This document shows positions 10,200 through 21,282 of a stretch of 64,000 nucleotides of DNA, piece after piece. The notes under the pieces were generated by a model. That model was not told the DNA's origin, did not search any database, and saw only the letters and a list, made by a program, of their open reading frames with translations. The DNA is from Phymatolithon calcareum (lineage: Eukaryota; Rhodophyta; Florideophyceae; Hapalidiales). Made by a program: the position numbers and the translations under genes. Position 1 is the stretch's first letter; the number at the start of each line of letters is the position of its first letter. The DNA lies in assembly GCA_977006965.1 (NCBI GenBank), contig OZ345361.1, forward strand, positions 3,038,001-3,102,000, read 5' to 3'.

Positions 10200-11440
10200 T
10201 GTCAGCTTCGCGAACGAAGCGAAGAAGCACAGGCGGGGTTTTCGCCAACAGCATCACATCATCCACAGACAAGAAAGCAGGCATGTCTTCAGTCTCGCTC
10301 GGAACTGCGCTAATGCGTTCATCGAACTCTCCCATGAATATATTATAGAGGCTTGGGATAAGAGGAATCCCTTGCGGAACGCCCTATCGACAATAAACCA
10401 ATTAATGTTCTTATCTCAGGCTGTGAATTCAAGATAGTATCAGGAATGCCTCACATATTTCGCTGATGGTCTTTTGGAGGACGAGACATGTTTGTTCTTG
10501 GAACTTTTTTCTAGGTACAGGGTAATATGCCGCTTTCAGGTCCAGGACGGCTGTGGACCTACGTCCCTTGCGCTTCAGCTCTGTGGAACGGAGTATAGCT
10601 GCCTCCGTACTCATACCTTCATGAAAACCGAGTTGGTATTCGTGATTTGTGTAGTATTGTGAATCGTTCAGTTTGGGCTTACAGCGTCCACCAGGAAGGT
10701 GCTACCCACGGTAATTACAATTACCTCCACGATAGGATAATTAGCTTCTTTTTGTTGCTCTGCGACGTCGTCGTGCTACTTATGCCACGATTGACGTCCC
10801 TCTACAGTAAAGGGGGCGTGCCCGCATCTATAACGGTTCCCTAGATGGATCCCTTGGTCTGCTTCCCTCGGCGCTAGCGTCGTTGTACCGCTTAATCTCA
10901 TCTTATGCCCTGACTCATCTGTTCTCCTGTGTTTCTTTTCCGTTCTTGTCCGTTCGCGTCACCGCTCTTTGCTGGACTTCGGGGATCTATCGTGCTCGCT
11001 CTGCCATGCGCTACCGCACATCGCTCGCCTGTTTACAGTCCAGGTCAGCGCCCCTCCATTATACTACAATTTGATTAATTAGTTTTAAGTAAGCTGTTGA
11101 CAGCTGTTTCCACGGCCTCTTTTTCCTGACTCAAGAGAGATATTGGTCTGTAGTTTCCCGGGTCCTCTGTACTTCATTTCTTGTGGATTGTCACGAGCAT
11201 TGATTTTCTCCACATCATCGAAAGGTCACCGACTCTGCCACAAGCTGTCCATACTTCGAATTTAATCTTGGAGTTGAAGTCCAGGTTCGTATTGACCATT
11301 TCTAATATCACCTAGTCGGGGTCGGCAGCTTTTTTGACAGGTGCTTTTGCTAGGGCATTCCTAATCTATTCCTTCATTTCTTGTGGGCATTCGAAGAGTC
11401 GTGTCTGCTTCCTACACGTGTCTTTTTAACTGAAAGTCCT
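10200..11440 (-). pseudogene. LINE family B reverse transcriptase relic
   Basis: Minus-strand fragments in correct order: WRKSMLVTIHKK and DPGNYRPISLLS (about 11.15-11.3 kb), EYQLGFHEGMSTEAAILRS (about 10.6 kb), AVLDLKAAYYPVPRKKF (about 10.5 kb), VPQGIPLIPSLYNIFMGEF (about 10.35 kb) and a changed catalytic box SVDDVMLLAKTP (about 10.25 kb, for FADD). Several stops and shifts separate them. It preserves the N-terminal RT blocks that the other family B copies lack. Similarity is lost below about 10.2 kb, where the sequence at 9.9-10.2 kb is unassigned. Confidence 0.75.
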
Positions 11441-11446
11441 GGACGT

Positions 11447-11707
11447 GTTTTTTGTAATTTATGGTTTTATTTAACGCTTTCAGTAACACTCTTGAGACTG
11501 TAAAGGAGATGCGTTTCAGTTGCTACTTTCTACAGTAACTAGTCCTTATAATCTTGTGGCAACCTTAGCTGCAAAAAACCTTCTAGATGATGGGGGAAAA
11601 GCTTAGAGTTCGAAAATCATTCCATGTCATCATAAAACACAATAGTAACTTGGAGACGTGTGCCGTGAATAACATGCGATCCATTGGCTTCTCAGATATC
11701 TTGTTGC
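11447..11707 (-). mobile_element. LINE family B 3' fragment
   Basis: The family B 3' end in antisense begins at 11447 with a T-rich tail and TTTATTTAACGCTTTCAGTAA, followed by the conserved block GGAGATGCGTTTCAGTTGCTA. The fragment runs to the next 3' tail at 11708. No coding sequence is left. Confidence 0.65.
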
Positions 11708-12540
11708 GTTTTTTAATTTTGTGGTTTATTTAACGCTCTCAGTAATATTCGTGAGTCCGTGAGGGATATGCGTTTCAGTTGCTAATATCTACAGCAGCTG
11801 GTAACTATACTCTTGTGGAAACCTCTCCTTCTAAAACATCGGAAAAAAGGTTGGAGTTCGAAAATCATTTCATGTCATGATAAAACACAATAGTAAAGAA
11901 GAGTAACTGGTACAGTGTCTATTCAGTCATCTTGGTCTTTTCTTTGGTCAGGTGGTATCTTGAGAGGTGGTCGGCAACGGTGTCCATGAGAGCTGGCACA
12001 CTCGTACCAAATTTTTGTTCTAGACTTGTCGTACTCAGAGGGGGAGCCCTGCCAATGCCCACTTAACTACCAATTAGCGATGTCGTACTTTCAGCAGCTT
12101 TAGGATCGCAGGGATAGCCTCTGGGATACCATCCGGTATTTTTCGCTTCTTGTTGAGCTCCAGAGCATCACCTTCATCCCCGATTGGAATCGATTTTAGC
12201 TAAACTATCTTTCATTCGTAGAATATTGTACAGATGATATTAGGCTCCTGGGGTAGATTGTCCACGTGTACCTGGAAGATAACGAGTATCTTCCCGGCTG
12301 AAGAGTGCTCTGAGATCACTCAGTGCGGTGCTTTTACACATATACGGAGAAGATATCCGATATATTCCCGGTACACGTGTATAGCTTTGGGCAGGACCCC
12401 CAGCTTGGTAGCATTTCCGACTGAAGCCGGAGAAACTACCAAAGAAAATTATTTCGTCAAATCAATTTGGGATCGCTTATGGAATACATTTCAAAAGGCC
12501 TTTTGGAGTTTTCCGATCGCAGCTCGCTGACAGAAACAGC
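11708..12540 (-). pseudogene. LINE family B 3' half relic
   Basis: A second antisense family B 3' tail (GTGGTTTATTTAACGCTCTC) is followed upstream by the C-terminal coding region. The minus strand reads GDEGDALELNKKRKIPDGIP, then broken remains of the RHRQLAIKW block near 12.07-12.2 kb. Many stops are present. Confidence 0.6.
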
Positions 12541-14135
12541 TTCTTTAGGTCTTCGGGAGACAGCAAGAATCCAAAGTATATATGTTTTCATCCCACTTGG
12601 CAATACTTCTTCACTGTTCGCAGTACTCTTTTAGCGTACTGCGAACTCAATAAGCTGACTCTGTATCTTCAGCTGTGCATGCTCGGAAACTTCAACTCCT
12701 TGGGTACAATTTCCGGAAACGGCTTTCTTGAGCTGATATATTTCGAACTGAGACAACGTTCTGGATTATCAAGACTTTAAGTGCGACTCAGAATTAAAAC
12801 CTTGCGCCTTAGAATCGCCATCGATGACGCATCTCACAAACGCACGAACTGCACTGCCGTTTGCTTTTACTGTGTTCAAGGGTGTACATACTCCTAATTA
12901 CTTTAAGGCCTCTTCCGATGATCTTAGAATTGGCTGTGAGGACAGACCCGCATCTCTTGAAATGACGGCGTCATCCAACTAGGTTCCTGTGCTCACCTAG
13001 CCTCATTCGTAATAATCACGCAATAGCAACTACACAAAATTTGACATGGCAGCGGCACAGCTCTAGAAACTTAACGCGAAATTCAGTTTGCAATCGGTCG
13101 ATAAGCGGGTTGTAGCCCACGATTAAATTCGGGAGCTCTATGATAGAAAACCTCTCTAAAAGCGGACTATCACGCATACTTGTTGACGAATTTCAAGCTC
13201 TGAAAAGCCACACTACTTTACTGTGCAGTTTTTTGATTACATTTTGTCTTGGCAAAATAAATGAATCCGACACTCACATTTTCCAAGAATTTCTAACTTT
13301 ATTACAAGCTCTAAGCCATTTCTGTGTAATACGATACTTGCTCAACCCACTGGGAGATGCAGGAAATTTGCGAATTTGCGCATAAGCGCACTGAAATACC
13401 CTCGTCGCGAACGGCCACTAAAGTAGTATCTGATGTATTCGAGATGGACGATTGCATTTCAGAACCGTCAGGGATATTTATCTGAGAAAGCATCATATTG
13501 ACGGCTCACGCTCTCTGAGTGATGTTGTCAACAACCAGATCGACCAGACAGCCTTCAAGGAAGGAAGTGTATTCGATTAATTTAGTGAAGCTTGATGATT
13601 AGTTGAGTATGATAATGGATTTATTCGACTTTATGCTTTACGTTGCGACGCCTGAAATTTTCGGGGCCATAAACGCACTTGTTTCTCAAACAGTGACGTT
13701 AAAGTGAACATACAACAAGCAATATTCGTTTAGATTCTTCGATTCCCGTATGGAAGCCAAATGAAAGAGCTTGCTTTGTCTACTTACTGTAGTAAACAAA
13801 GCAATCACTTCCATATTGTATACGACATGAAGGAAGTCACGAAGGGGCAATTAGATTTTATAGGACATATCATTGGCTAATAAGAGCTAGGCATTGAACC
13901 GAATCTAATGCATAGATTTAATATTGTTACAGCTGTGCATGTCAGGCGTGGGCATGTAAGGCTCCTTACTGCTAGGAAGAATAAACCGGAGAAGAATAGC
14001 TCTGTAGGAGGAACATATGGAGCTAAGCCGAAAATTAGTGCTGCTCGGAATGATCAGCGTCTAACTCAAACAGACACCCAATCAAATACACGAGAATAGA
14101 AAAAAGACATATTGAAAGGCTCAGAGAACGCCCCC
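12541..14135. other. AT-rich stretch, nothing recognised
   Basis: Only short frames occur, such as 13140-13385 on the plus strand, with no family signature. The segment 12.54-12.8 kb may be further LINE decay. Near 13.9-14.1 kb the plus frame is open (ARKNKPEKNSSVGGTYGAKP...) and may be the upstream part of the RTE-like element. Confidence 0.4.
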
Positions 14136-15045
14136 AGAAGCTACGAGGACTGATCCATTATCATGTCCGCCCGTTGGAGCTAAAGTTGCGATCAGAAAAC
14201 TGGACGATCTCGGAAGGTTCGACTGGCACATGAGCACCATCGTGCGGATAAATGACAGGGCCAAAATGCGCGTCTCAGTCGAATACTTTGACGACGAGCC
14301 TCGCGAAGCTCTTCGACTCACAGAGGAGGAGTGGTGTCTTGTGTCACCCCCCGCTCGGAGGATCGCGTCCCGTGCAGGATCTCTCGCAGACAAGCTGGTG
14401 AAAGCAGCAAAATGGAAAGCAGCACAGAACAAACTGGAGCACGTACAGCTAGACGCCGACGACCTGGGAAATACCCTGCATTTCAAGTATCTTGGAGTAA
14501 TGCAATCGGCAGACGGAGACCCTCTCGTTCCTGTCAACCACCGCGTCGAAATCGCTTGGTCTCGCTATCGAGAACTCAAACGGGTTCTGACGAGCGGAAA
14601 ATTGCCCACAGGTCTATGACTTCGTCTCTTTGGTTCTTCTGTTCTATCCACGCTCTTATATGGCTGCGAATCATGGAAATTGACGGAAAAAGTGCTGAAG
14701 AAACTCAAGTCAACAAGTGCCAAGATGCTCTCGAGAATCTCGAAAAGGCCAATTGCTGATGAGGCCAGGACACCCACCATAGACGTGATAATGCGAGCCA
14801 GAGACCTTCGTTGGAACTGGCTTGGTCACATTCTTAGAATGGACGAGCGCCGCCTGGTCCGCCAGGTACTGATTCAATGCGTCAGACCAACACCTGAATC
14901 AATCTTTGGTGACCTACCTAGCCTAGACGTCCAAACCGCAGTCCAGCTCGCTAACAATAGAATAGAGTGGAAAAAACTCAGACCCTCGAATCGCTGCTAG
15001 ACCCATTAGGGGAAAAGGCAGAATGAATGAGTGAATGAAAGGCTC
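14136..15045 (+). pseudogene. RTE-type LINE, C-terminal part with short-repeat tail
   Basis: One frame, 14136-15000, is broken only by TGA at 14617-14619. It contains FKYLGVMQSADGD, VEIAWSRYRELKRVL, LLYGCESWKLTEKVLKKL and RDLRWNWLGHILRMDE, the typical C-terminal path of RTE/endonuclease-type reverse transcriptases. Before it lies a segment VGAKVAIRKLDDLGRFDWH...VEYFDD that looks like a small SH3/Tudor-like barrel. The 3' end is a GAATGAATGAGTGAATGA microsatellite, as in RTE elements. A shorter relative of the 3' end lies at 19365-19520. Confidence 0.75.
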
Positions 15046-15884
15046 AGGGATACCGCTAACGAATTAGCCAAGGAAATATTTGAGAGAGGTAACCCATAAC
15101 TAATCTGATTTACCCCAAAATTTAGACTGTAAATATCACAAAAAATCGAATATTCCCGTAACTTTCGAATAAATGCGTAAAAATTCGCACAAATTCGAAA
15201 CTTTCGATTTTTTCGTCTGATGAAGAGCCAGCTTTTCATTGGTAAAGTATGACCCTCCACATAACGACGTTAGCAGCCGTGGCTGTTAGCCAGCGGGGAG
15301 TGTCGCGAATGCTCTCTGGGGTGCCGTTCATTGCTTCTGCTGGCACTCTCATCGACCAACAGTAGCAAGCGACGAGATCAGTAGCCGACGCTCGACGCAC
15401 GCGAATGATATTTAGGCACACGGCAGCAGCCCGCTACTGCAACCCAGGCCAAGCCTCTTTCTTCTTACGAAGAGAATACCCGACGTAGCTGGTGAAAGGC
15501 AATATTTCAACGCGATCAAAGGTACCGAGACCAAGGCGAAAACGTCCTCTGCGGGATGTACACCTGGCGCGACGCAGGCGCTGAAGTTGAGAAGTGGGTG
15601 GCGGCGGCGAAAAAGATGAAGAAAGGCGCGTCTCCGTCGAAGACGTTTTTCCACTCGGACTCAGTCGGGAATTTGAGTTGATATGGAAAGCTACACAAGT
15701 TTCATGGGGAAGAGTAGCGGAAGGAAAGGGATCGTTTCTGTTCCAAGTGTGCGGGCGTCTGTTTATTTTAAGGAAGGACAGCGCTGTTGTGAGATCCTAC
15801 TTGAAGAGCGTCGAAGCCCACACACCGTTGCCGTACCTGGTGCCTGTTACTCCGTTTTTCCCCGACCCGCGCAGCGCTCTGATA
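15046..15884. other. Upstream region of the WD40 gene
   Basis: No repeat family is recognised. From ATG 15557 a 41-codon frame (MYTWRDAGAEVEKWVAAAKK...) runs to a TGA near 15680. From about 15594 the WD40 frame itself is open without an ATG until 15885. The two overlapping frames suggest that a longer N-terminal domain was split by a small indel, but I cannot prove it. Confidence 0.4.
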
Positions 15885-17610
15885 ATGGAGATTCCGGTGG
15901 GAGTTGTTTTTCTTGCAGTTGATTGCTCTCCTTGTGGTCGCTTTGTTGCAGCAGGAGCAGGGAATGATGTTGTTGTAGCAGATGCATCCACCGGTTATAT
16001 TGTTAAGCGTTTGGAAGGACACTCGGCAGATGTAACGTGCGTAACATATACCGGTGGATCAAAACGAATTGTTTCAAGTTCGGAGGACAAATCGGTCGTC
16101 GTGTGGGAATGGGAGTCGTCCGAGTCGCCGGCTCATGTTCTCAAAGGGCACAGCGAGGAGGTAACCGGCATTGCTGTATGCAGCGACGGTTCGAAGATAT
16201 TCTCATGCGCTCGTGATCGCACGTTGATTTGGGACGCGCACACAGGCACGAAAATCGAAGAATTGGTACAGAAAAGCGCTGTTTGTTCTGTTGCTGTTTC
16301 TATTGATGATGAATACGTTGCAACCGGACTGTATGATGGAACGCTCAAAGTTCTAAACAGCAGTACTGGTCGAATTGTCCTCGAAGACTCCAGCGCGCAC
16401 AAGAGAAGTATTCTTTCCGTTGCGTTCAGTGCGAGCGATCAGCTGTTGGCGACAGGGTCAGGCGACAACACAATTCGAGTATGGAACACTACCACGCGGA
16501 CGTGTGTCGCTGGGCCTTTCAGAGGACACACGAATCGGATGTCATGTGTGACGTTCAGTCCAGTCGGACAACTACTCGCGTCTGGATCGGTGGATGGTCC
16601 TGTTCGGTTGTGGAACGTCAACACTGGAAGAAATATCTGGACATCCTCAGATATGCACGATGCAGTGACAAGTGTCTCCTTTACTACCGACGGGGAACGC
16701 ATAATTTCCGGGTCGTTTGATGGAAATATACGCATTTTTGGCACGCGTGTGGAAGCGGAAGCGAATGAACGGGAATATGGACATTCTGGTCGTGTACAGG
16801 CTGTTGCGATAAGCCATGACGGGCTTCGAGTTGCGTCCGGGTCGGAGGACGGAACGGTACGATTGTGGAACTCGCGTACCGGCAATCAGATTGGTCGTCC
16901 ACTGGAAGGGCACACAGGAGATGTTAATTGCGTTTCGTTCAGTCGTGACGGGCGATATTTTGTCTCCGGATCTTTGGACGAAACAGTTCGCCGTTGGGAC
17001 GCAGAGAAATTGAAGCAAATCGGGGCTCCTCTGGAAGGACACTCGGACGGGCGTGTTGTGTGTGTCGTTCAGCTCGGACGGTCAGCGGATTCTCTCGGGA
17101 TCCATTGACAATACTGTTCTTATATGGGATGCCAATTCAGGGGTTCTGATTGGAAATGCGCTGCTGGGGCACACAGATATTGTTATTGCGGTCTCTGAGA
17201 GCGGTGACGGATCCTACGTCGTGTCCCGAGACTGGAGTGGCGAATTCATCATTTGGAATCGCGTGAACAGAACAATCGTTTTTCAGTCAAAACAAGTGAG
17301 CTATGCGGAAGGTGAGACGCCGATCAAACATGACAGTGGCGCACTACGCGAGATGACACACGAGGAGGCGGAAAATATCATTCGCAGTTGTGGACAAGAA
17401 ACACCGCACCTTTGGCTCGAATCGTTTCCTCCATATCCGGAATAACTGTACTTTCGAGATTACACTGTGTATTCAAATGTACCAATGGAAGACACAATTC
17501 TCGGGACTCTGCCGTCTTACGTATGGTCGTGGAGGTACAATGAGGCGAAAAGGTTGTTTGTCGCAGGACTGAAAAGTGGCGCAGTGGCGATGTGTAATTT
17601 GAAAGTGTGA
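15885..17610 (+). pseudogene. WD40-repeat protein, one frameshift and one stop
   Basis: About eleven WD40 repeats follow ATG 15885, with typical units such as LATGSGDNTIRVWN, LASGSVDGPVRLWN, VASGSEDGTVRLWN and FVSGSLDETVRRWD, each preceded by GH and a S-D/S turn. Two seven-bladed or one larger propeller could form; such proteins are scaffolds. Near 17055 the frame shifts by one base: the open frame runs into LGRSADSL and ends at 17108, while the WD repeat continues in frame +1 (VLCVSFSSDGQRILSGS). At 17443-17445 a TAA interrupts again, but the same frame goes on to TGA 17610 with a last blade (YVWSWRYNEAKRLFVAG...AMCNLKV). One blade (RDRTLIWD) is two residues short. It is probably a decayed gene, although an assembly error could explain a single base. 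Confidence 0.8.
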
Positions 17611-18300
17611 ATCTAAAAATAAATGCTGAACGACCCTTGTCTTCCATAGATTGCAAACGTAAAAACTCTGCTTGTTTCCGCGCTTGCACTGAAAAGCTCA
17701 AACGTCTTCTTTTTGAGCGCATCTCTTAGAGGAATCAGAAGAGTTCGTGTTTCAGTGCAGTCATCCCCGCTGCCTCGCGCCGTGCATAGCTTCCATGTGA
17801 GTATTTCCCCATATTGTTGCATCTCCTGTGCCCCGTTCAGTTTCATGTAGCGTTTAAGATGATCCGTCAGTTCAAGAAAGATTGCAGCGCAAAATGATGA
17901 TCATGTGGCTCCCCGCCATTCTCTTTCCCAAGCACTGTAGTTCTGTTAGCATATCGGAGGTGATAGGTCACATACGAGGAGGCAGAAACTACACTATTCA
18001 TGCCTATGATACTTAGTAGATGAAGGAGTAGTGCTCTTGGCCCGCGCGCACTTCCTGTCCTTACGTCAACAGCTTTTACTGACATATAATAAAGCAAAAT
18101 AATAGACAAATTCTCGTAGATGTGCATTGTTATGTCAGATGCAACACAACACAGGAAGAGGGAGTACCTCCAGGTTCAGGAAGAAGCTAAAGGATTGCTG
18201 GAAGACAAAAGTAATGTAATGAAAACTTTGAGTGGGCAAGAGCGCTGACAATGGGCACCGGATTGTAAATCGAGTGCGCAATTCAAGAAAGACAGTTGTA
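17611..18300. other. Unassigned, small minus-strand frames
   Basis: AATAAA at 17620 could be the polyadenylation signal of the WD40 gene. On the minus strand, 17613-17846 encodes 77 residues beginning MKLNGAQEMQQYGEIL. Its composition looks plausible but matches nothing I know and it has no neighbours in support. Confidence 0.35.
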
Positions 18301-19290
18301 TGTTTTTTAATCCAAGTTTATTTAAAAGCCTCACAGACTTTCCAAGATATGGGCAATGCGTCGTTTGATGCTTCCTACCTTTGTGCAGCTCACGATACGC
18401 TCACCAGAAGGGTGGACGGGAAATCTTAGGATCCAAGGGAATCTTACCACAGTCCTCTACGGGATTGTTTTGGCTTGGGATCAATCGCATTTCGCCTTGC
18501 CTTCTGCGAATCAATATTGGCCTCATTCGTTCACCATGCGTTCTATGAGTGTATTGCTAACTAGTAAGAGCTCATCTAACGTCTTTTCTGCTTCCTGTCT
18601 TTTTTCTCCTTCGTAGTCCTACCCTGCTAGCGTGCGTTCAAGGGTCTCCATATGCTTTCTAGCTCAGGTGCCGAATTCTTGAGCCATACTTGTTGTTCGT
18701 ATCTGTATGAATCTTCCACAGGCATAATGCAGCGAACGGTGCCTGTGCTTCACCTTGGGGAACTTGATGATTGCTGGCAATTCTTTTGTCTTGTCTTATG
18801 AAATCATCCTTTCTGCTCCGATTCAAGGCGGTCTACTTCCATTGCCAGAAATATGGATCGAAGTGTTTGCGATAATTGGTTTGTCTGGATATGCATTACA
18901 GCTTCACCAAACTGCTCCCTGGTCTCCATCACGACGATTCTTTCCTTGTGTACTGTTATTCATGATTGCTTCTGCTTTCAGGCGCTTCATTTAAATACAT
19001 ACGTTCTTTCGCCTTTGTCTTTCTCAGAATTTTGAAGACCAAAATTTTCTCGTCGATGTTGTACAGTTTGGATCCGGAACAGAAGACGGAGCCTATCCGT
19101 CCTTCCTCGGGCCAGTGGTCCGCATACTTGGTTGAAGATTGTTAGTTCTACTCCCTTCACGGCCTTTGTACGTCTTCTGTCCAGGGCGATGAGTGCATTG
19201 CGTACTCCCAGCGTGGCTGTACTAGCACCTTGTATATTTGTATACCTTCTGAATATTTAGCCCTTTCTTGAATACTCCCTTTGTACTCAA
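18301..19290 (-). pseudogene. LINE family B relic
   Basis: The antisense 3' tail TTTTTTAATCCAAGTTTATT with TTTAAAAGCCTCACAGAC marks the 3' end at 18301. Upstream on the minus strand (about 19.0-19.25 kb) broken frames give VQPRWEYAMHSSPWTEDVQ, TDRLRLLFRIQ and similar pieces of the family B thumb region (compare IQPRWEYSMHLTPWTTRVQ near 3.9 kb). It is heavily mutated. Confidence 0.6.
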
Positions 19291-19364
19291 CGCATACACG
19301 ACCGTCCTTGTTTTCTTTAGTCGTTTCAAAAGAAAGACGTCGCCCGGTCTACCAGGGACTGCTA

Positions 19365-19520
19365 TAATGCGTCAGAACCAAGCCAGAACCAATCTTGGGC
19401 AACACATCAGGCCTAGGAGTAGTCCACAGTCCATCTCGCTAACGATATATAAAGTGGATGGCACTTTGGCCCTCGAAGCTCTGCAAGTCCCACTACGGGA
19501 AAAGCACAATGAATGAATGT
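19365..19520 (+). mobile_element. RTE-type LINE 3' fragment
   Basis: It resembles the 3' end at 14880-15036: GTCAGAACCAA...CCAGAACCAATCTT, CCACAGTCCATCTCGCTAAC, then GGGAAAAGCACAATGAATGA. It is a severely 5'-truncated copy with the same short-repeat tail. Confidence 0.6.
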
Positions 19521-20172
19521 CATTTTGCCAAAGGCACACAGAATGTACAGGTACACATGTCAAACACTGCTTATAAGGCAACAATAATACGTAGTGAAAG
19601 AGATGTGCGCCTTGTTCTTCAGCATGATGATCATGATAAGCAAAATTGCATGTGTCTATGAAGGCATCGTGCAAGCATCAGGTCACTACGACAGCATGCA
19701 CTGCCAAAAGCGGCAACGGTATGCAATTTGGCTAAATTGTCACATGTGTATGTCAACTACATCATCGCCCCTGGTCCGCTTCAACGTTCCATCTGTCCCT
19801 CTTTTGGCGTCCATGCTCTTCAAATTCGTTTCCATCAATGGTCGAAGACGGTACACTAAGACTGAGAGTATTGGACAACGCTAGAAGGACTTTGCATATT
19901 CTAGAAAAAACGACTTCCTGCAGACCCGCATTCGTCAATTCGATCTCAAAGAGAATACATGGTTTGGCAATGAGAAGAAAAAGTGTGCGCATTATCGATG
20001 TTGCTTGTCATCGCCCGGAAACTCAGTGCCCTACACGTTCCTCAAACTACTTTCGTATTGCAAGTACCGTTCGCTCATGTGACTCGTTTGTGAATTGCGC
20101 CCGAAAAATCCCTACAAGTGCACCGTACTCTTCCCGAAAGAGAGCGGATGAGGATTAGTGGTGTCCTACACT
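19521..20172. other. Unassigned
   Basis: Only frames of about 100 codons or fewer are present (for example 19838-20158, plus strand), without recognisable motifs. Confidence 0.35.
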
Positions 20173-20853
20173 CTACTTGCAGTTCTTCCCCTGCCAAGCG
20201 ACAACCCTTTTCGCCAAACTCCTCACATTATCCACAAGCCTCTTCTTCTCCTCCGCCGGCCTATCGAGGTAGTAATTCCTATCCACCCCCTTGCCCGCGA
20301 TTTTCCTCTTAACGTCATCCACCTCCCTCTCTCCTCTCGTAACCTCCCGTCTCACCTCGCCGAAATCCGCCTGGTAGAACCTTACCTGCACCGAATCGTC
20401 CTGAACGACCCGCATCCACCGCGCAATCTTATTCATGTCGCCCAGCCACTTACGCACATTACGAATGTGCGACTTGGACCGGGAAGTACCGCCGCGCGAA
20501 CAAGTGGTCGGCACGCCACGACAGCGACCGGCACACGCCCGGACCGGTGCGCGTGCTGGAAGTTCGAGCAGCGGCGGAACTTGTGCAGGGTGGTGCATTT
20601 GACGGGACCGCAGTCGGTGGCGCGGCTGCAGTGGAAGGAGCAAAGGTGGTCGGATTCGTAGAAAGAGCCGAGGGCGAACGAAGGCAAGTAAAAGAAGAAA
20701 AGGAGCGCTAGTCAGGCGCACCATGGCGATGTCATCGCGATGAACGACGAGTTGCTTGGCGTCCAACATTTTCTCGGACAATAGGGCATGGCGGACGACT
20801 CTCATGTCTTCGATAAAGCGTGGCAAGGTCGTTCGTGGCCAAATATTTAACAT
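20173..20853 (-). CDS. Uncharacterised 226-residue basic ORF
   Basis: An intact frame from ATG 20853. The N-terminal 60 residues (FIEDMRVVRHALLSEKMLDA...) and the C-terminal 100 (RNVRKWLGDMNKIARWMRV, then REVDDVKRKIAGKGVDRNYY and EEKKRLVDNVRSLAKRV) look like ordinary helical protein. The middle is Arg/Pro/Leu-rich and odd. In the middle a second minus frame (20433-20687) is open and cysteine-rich (HLCSFHCSRATDCGPVKC), so the true gene may switch frames there through indels or an intron. GC content is higher than in the surroundings. No family is recognised. Confidence 0.4.
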   Translation of the reverse strand: MLNIWPRTTLPRFIEDMRVVRHALLSEKMLDAKQLVVHRDDIAMVRLTSAPFLLLLAFVRPRLFLRIRPPLLLPLQPRHRLRSRQMHHPAQVPPLLELPARAPVRACAGRCRGVPTTCSRGGTSRSKSHIRNVRKWLGDMNKIARWMRVVQDDSVQVRFYQADFGEVRREVTRGEREVDDVKRKIAGKGVDRNYYLDRPAEEKKRLVDNVRSLAKRVVAWQGKNCK

Positions 20854-21275
20854 TTCACTGGACGGATTAGTCCGTAGTTTTGCTAAGAAATTTTCGAAAT
20901 CAGGACAGATTACTCAGGACATTTTAGGAACACGGATTCGGATTGGATTCAGTTTTTTCTCCTTTTAACGGAATGGAGCGGAATGGAAGCGCTAAATAGT
21001 TAATTAATCGTGCGCGGAACGGATTTGTTTGAATAGTAATGCCGAATCCGATTGAGAATACTGAAAAAATAACTAATTTTTAAGATTTGACTTTTTATGC
21101 AGCGGAGGCTGATCCCAAAAAGTCATCAAATATGTGGCACAGTACAGGAAGGATCAGGCTTCATCCACTAGTTCACGGATGCGGATTGGATTGATTTTGA
21201 GAAACGGAAGCGGATTGAAAATTTTACAATATTTTCGATACGGAGTGGATGTCAAACTGTCCGGTGCGACCCCTA
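20854..21275. mobile_element. hAT-like non-coding terminal fragment
   Basis: The stretch is full of degenerate subterminal motifs (CGGATTGGATT, GGAACGGATTTG, GGAAGCGGATTG) like those at both ends of the hAT unit near 36.3 and 41.6 kb. It ends with CTGTCCGGTGCGACCCCT (21257-21274), which in antisense reads AGGGGTCGCACCGGACAG, a typical hAT terminus. The left terminus is not seen. A LINE B copy has inserted in this end. Confidence 0.5.
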
Positions 21276-21282
21276 ATGCAAT

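Noticed and set aside
17613-17866. Short minus-strand gene beginning MKLNGAQ.
   Set aside because: Under 80 codons, no homologue recognised, no start context, next to the end of a decayed gene; mentioned only as unassigned sequence.
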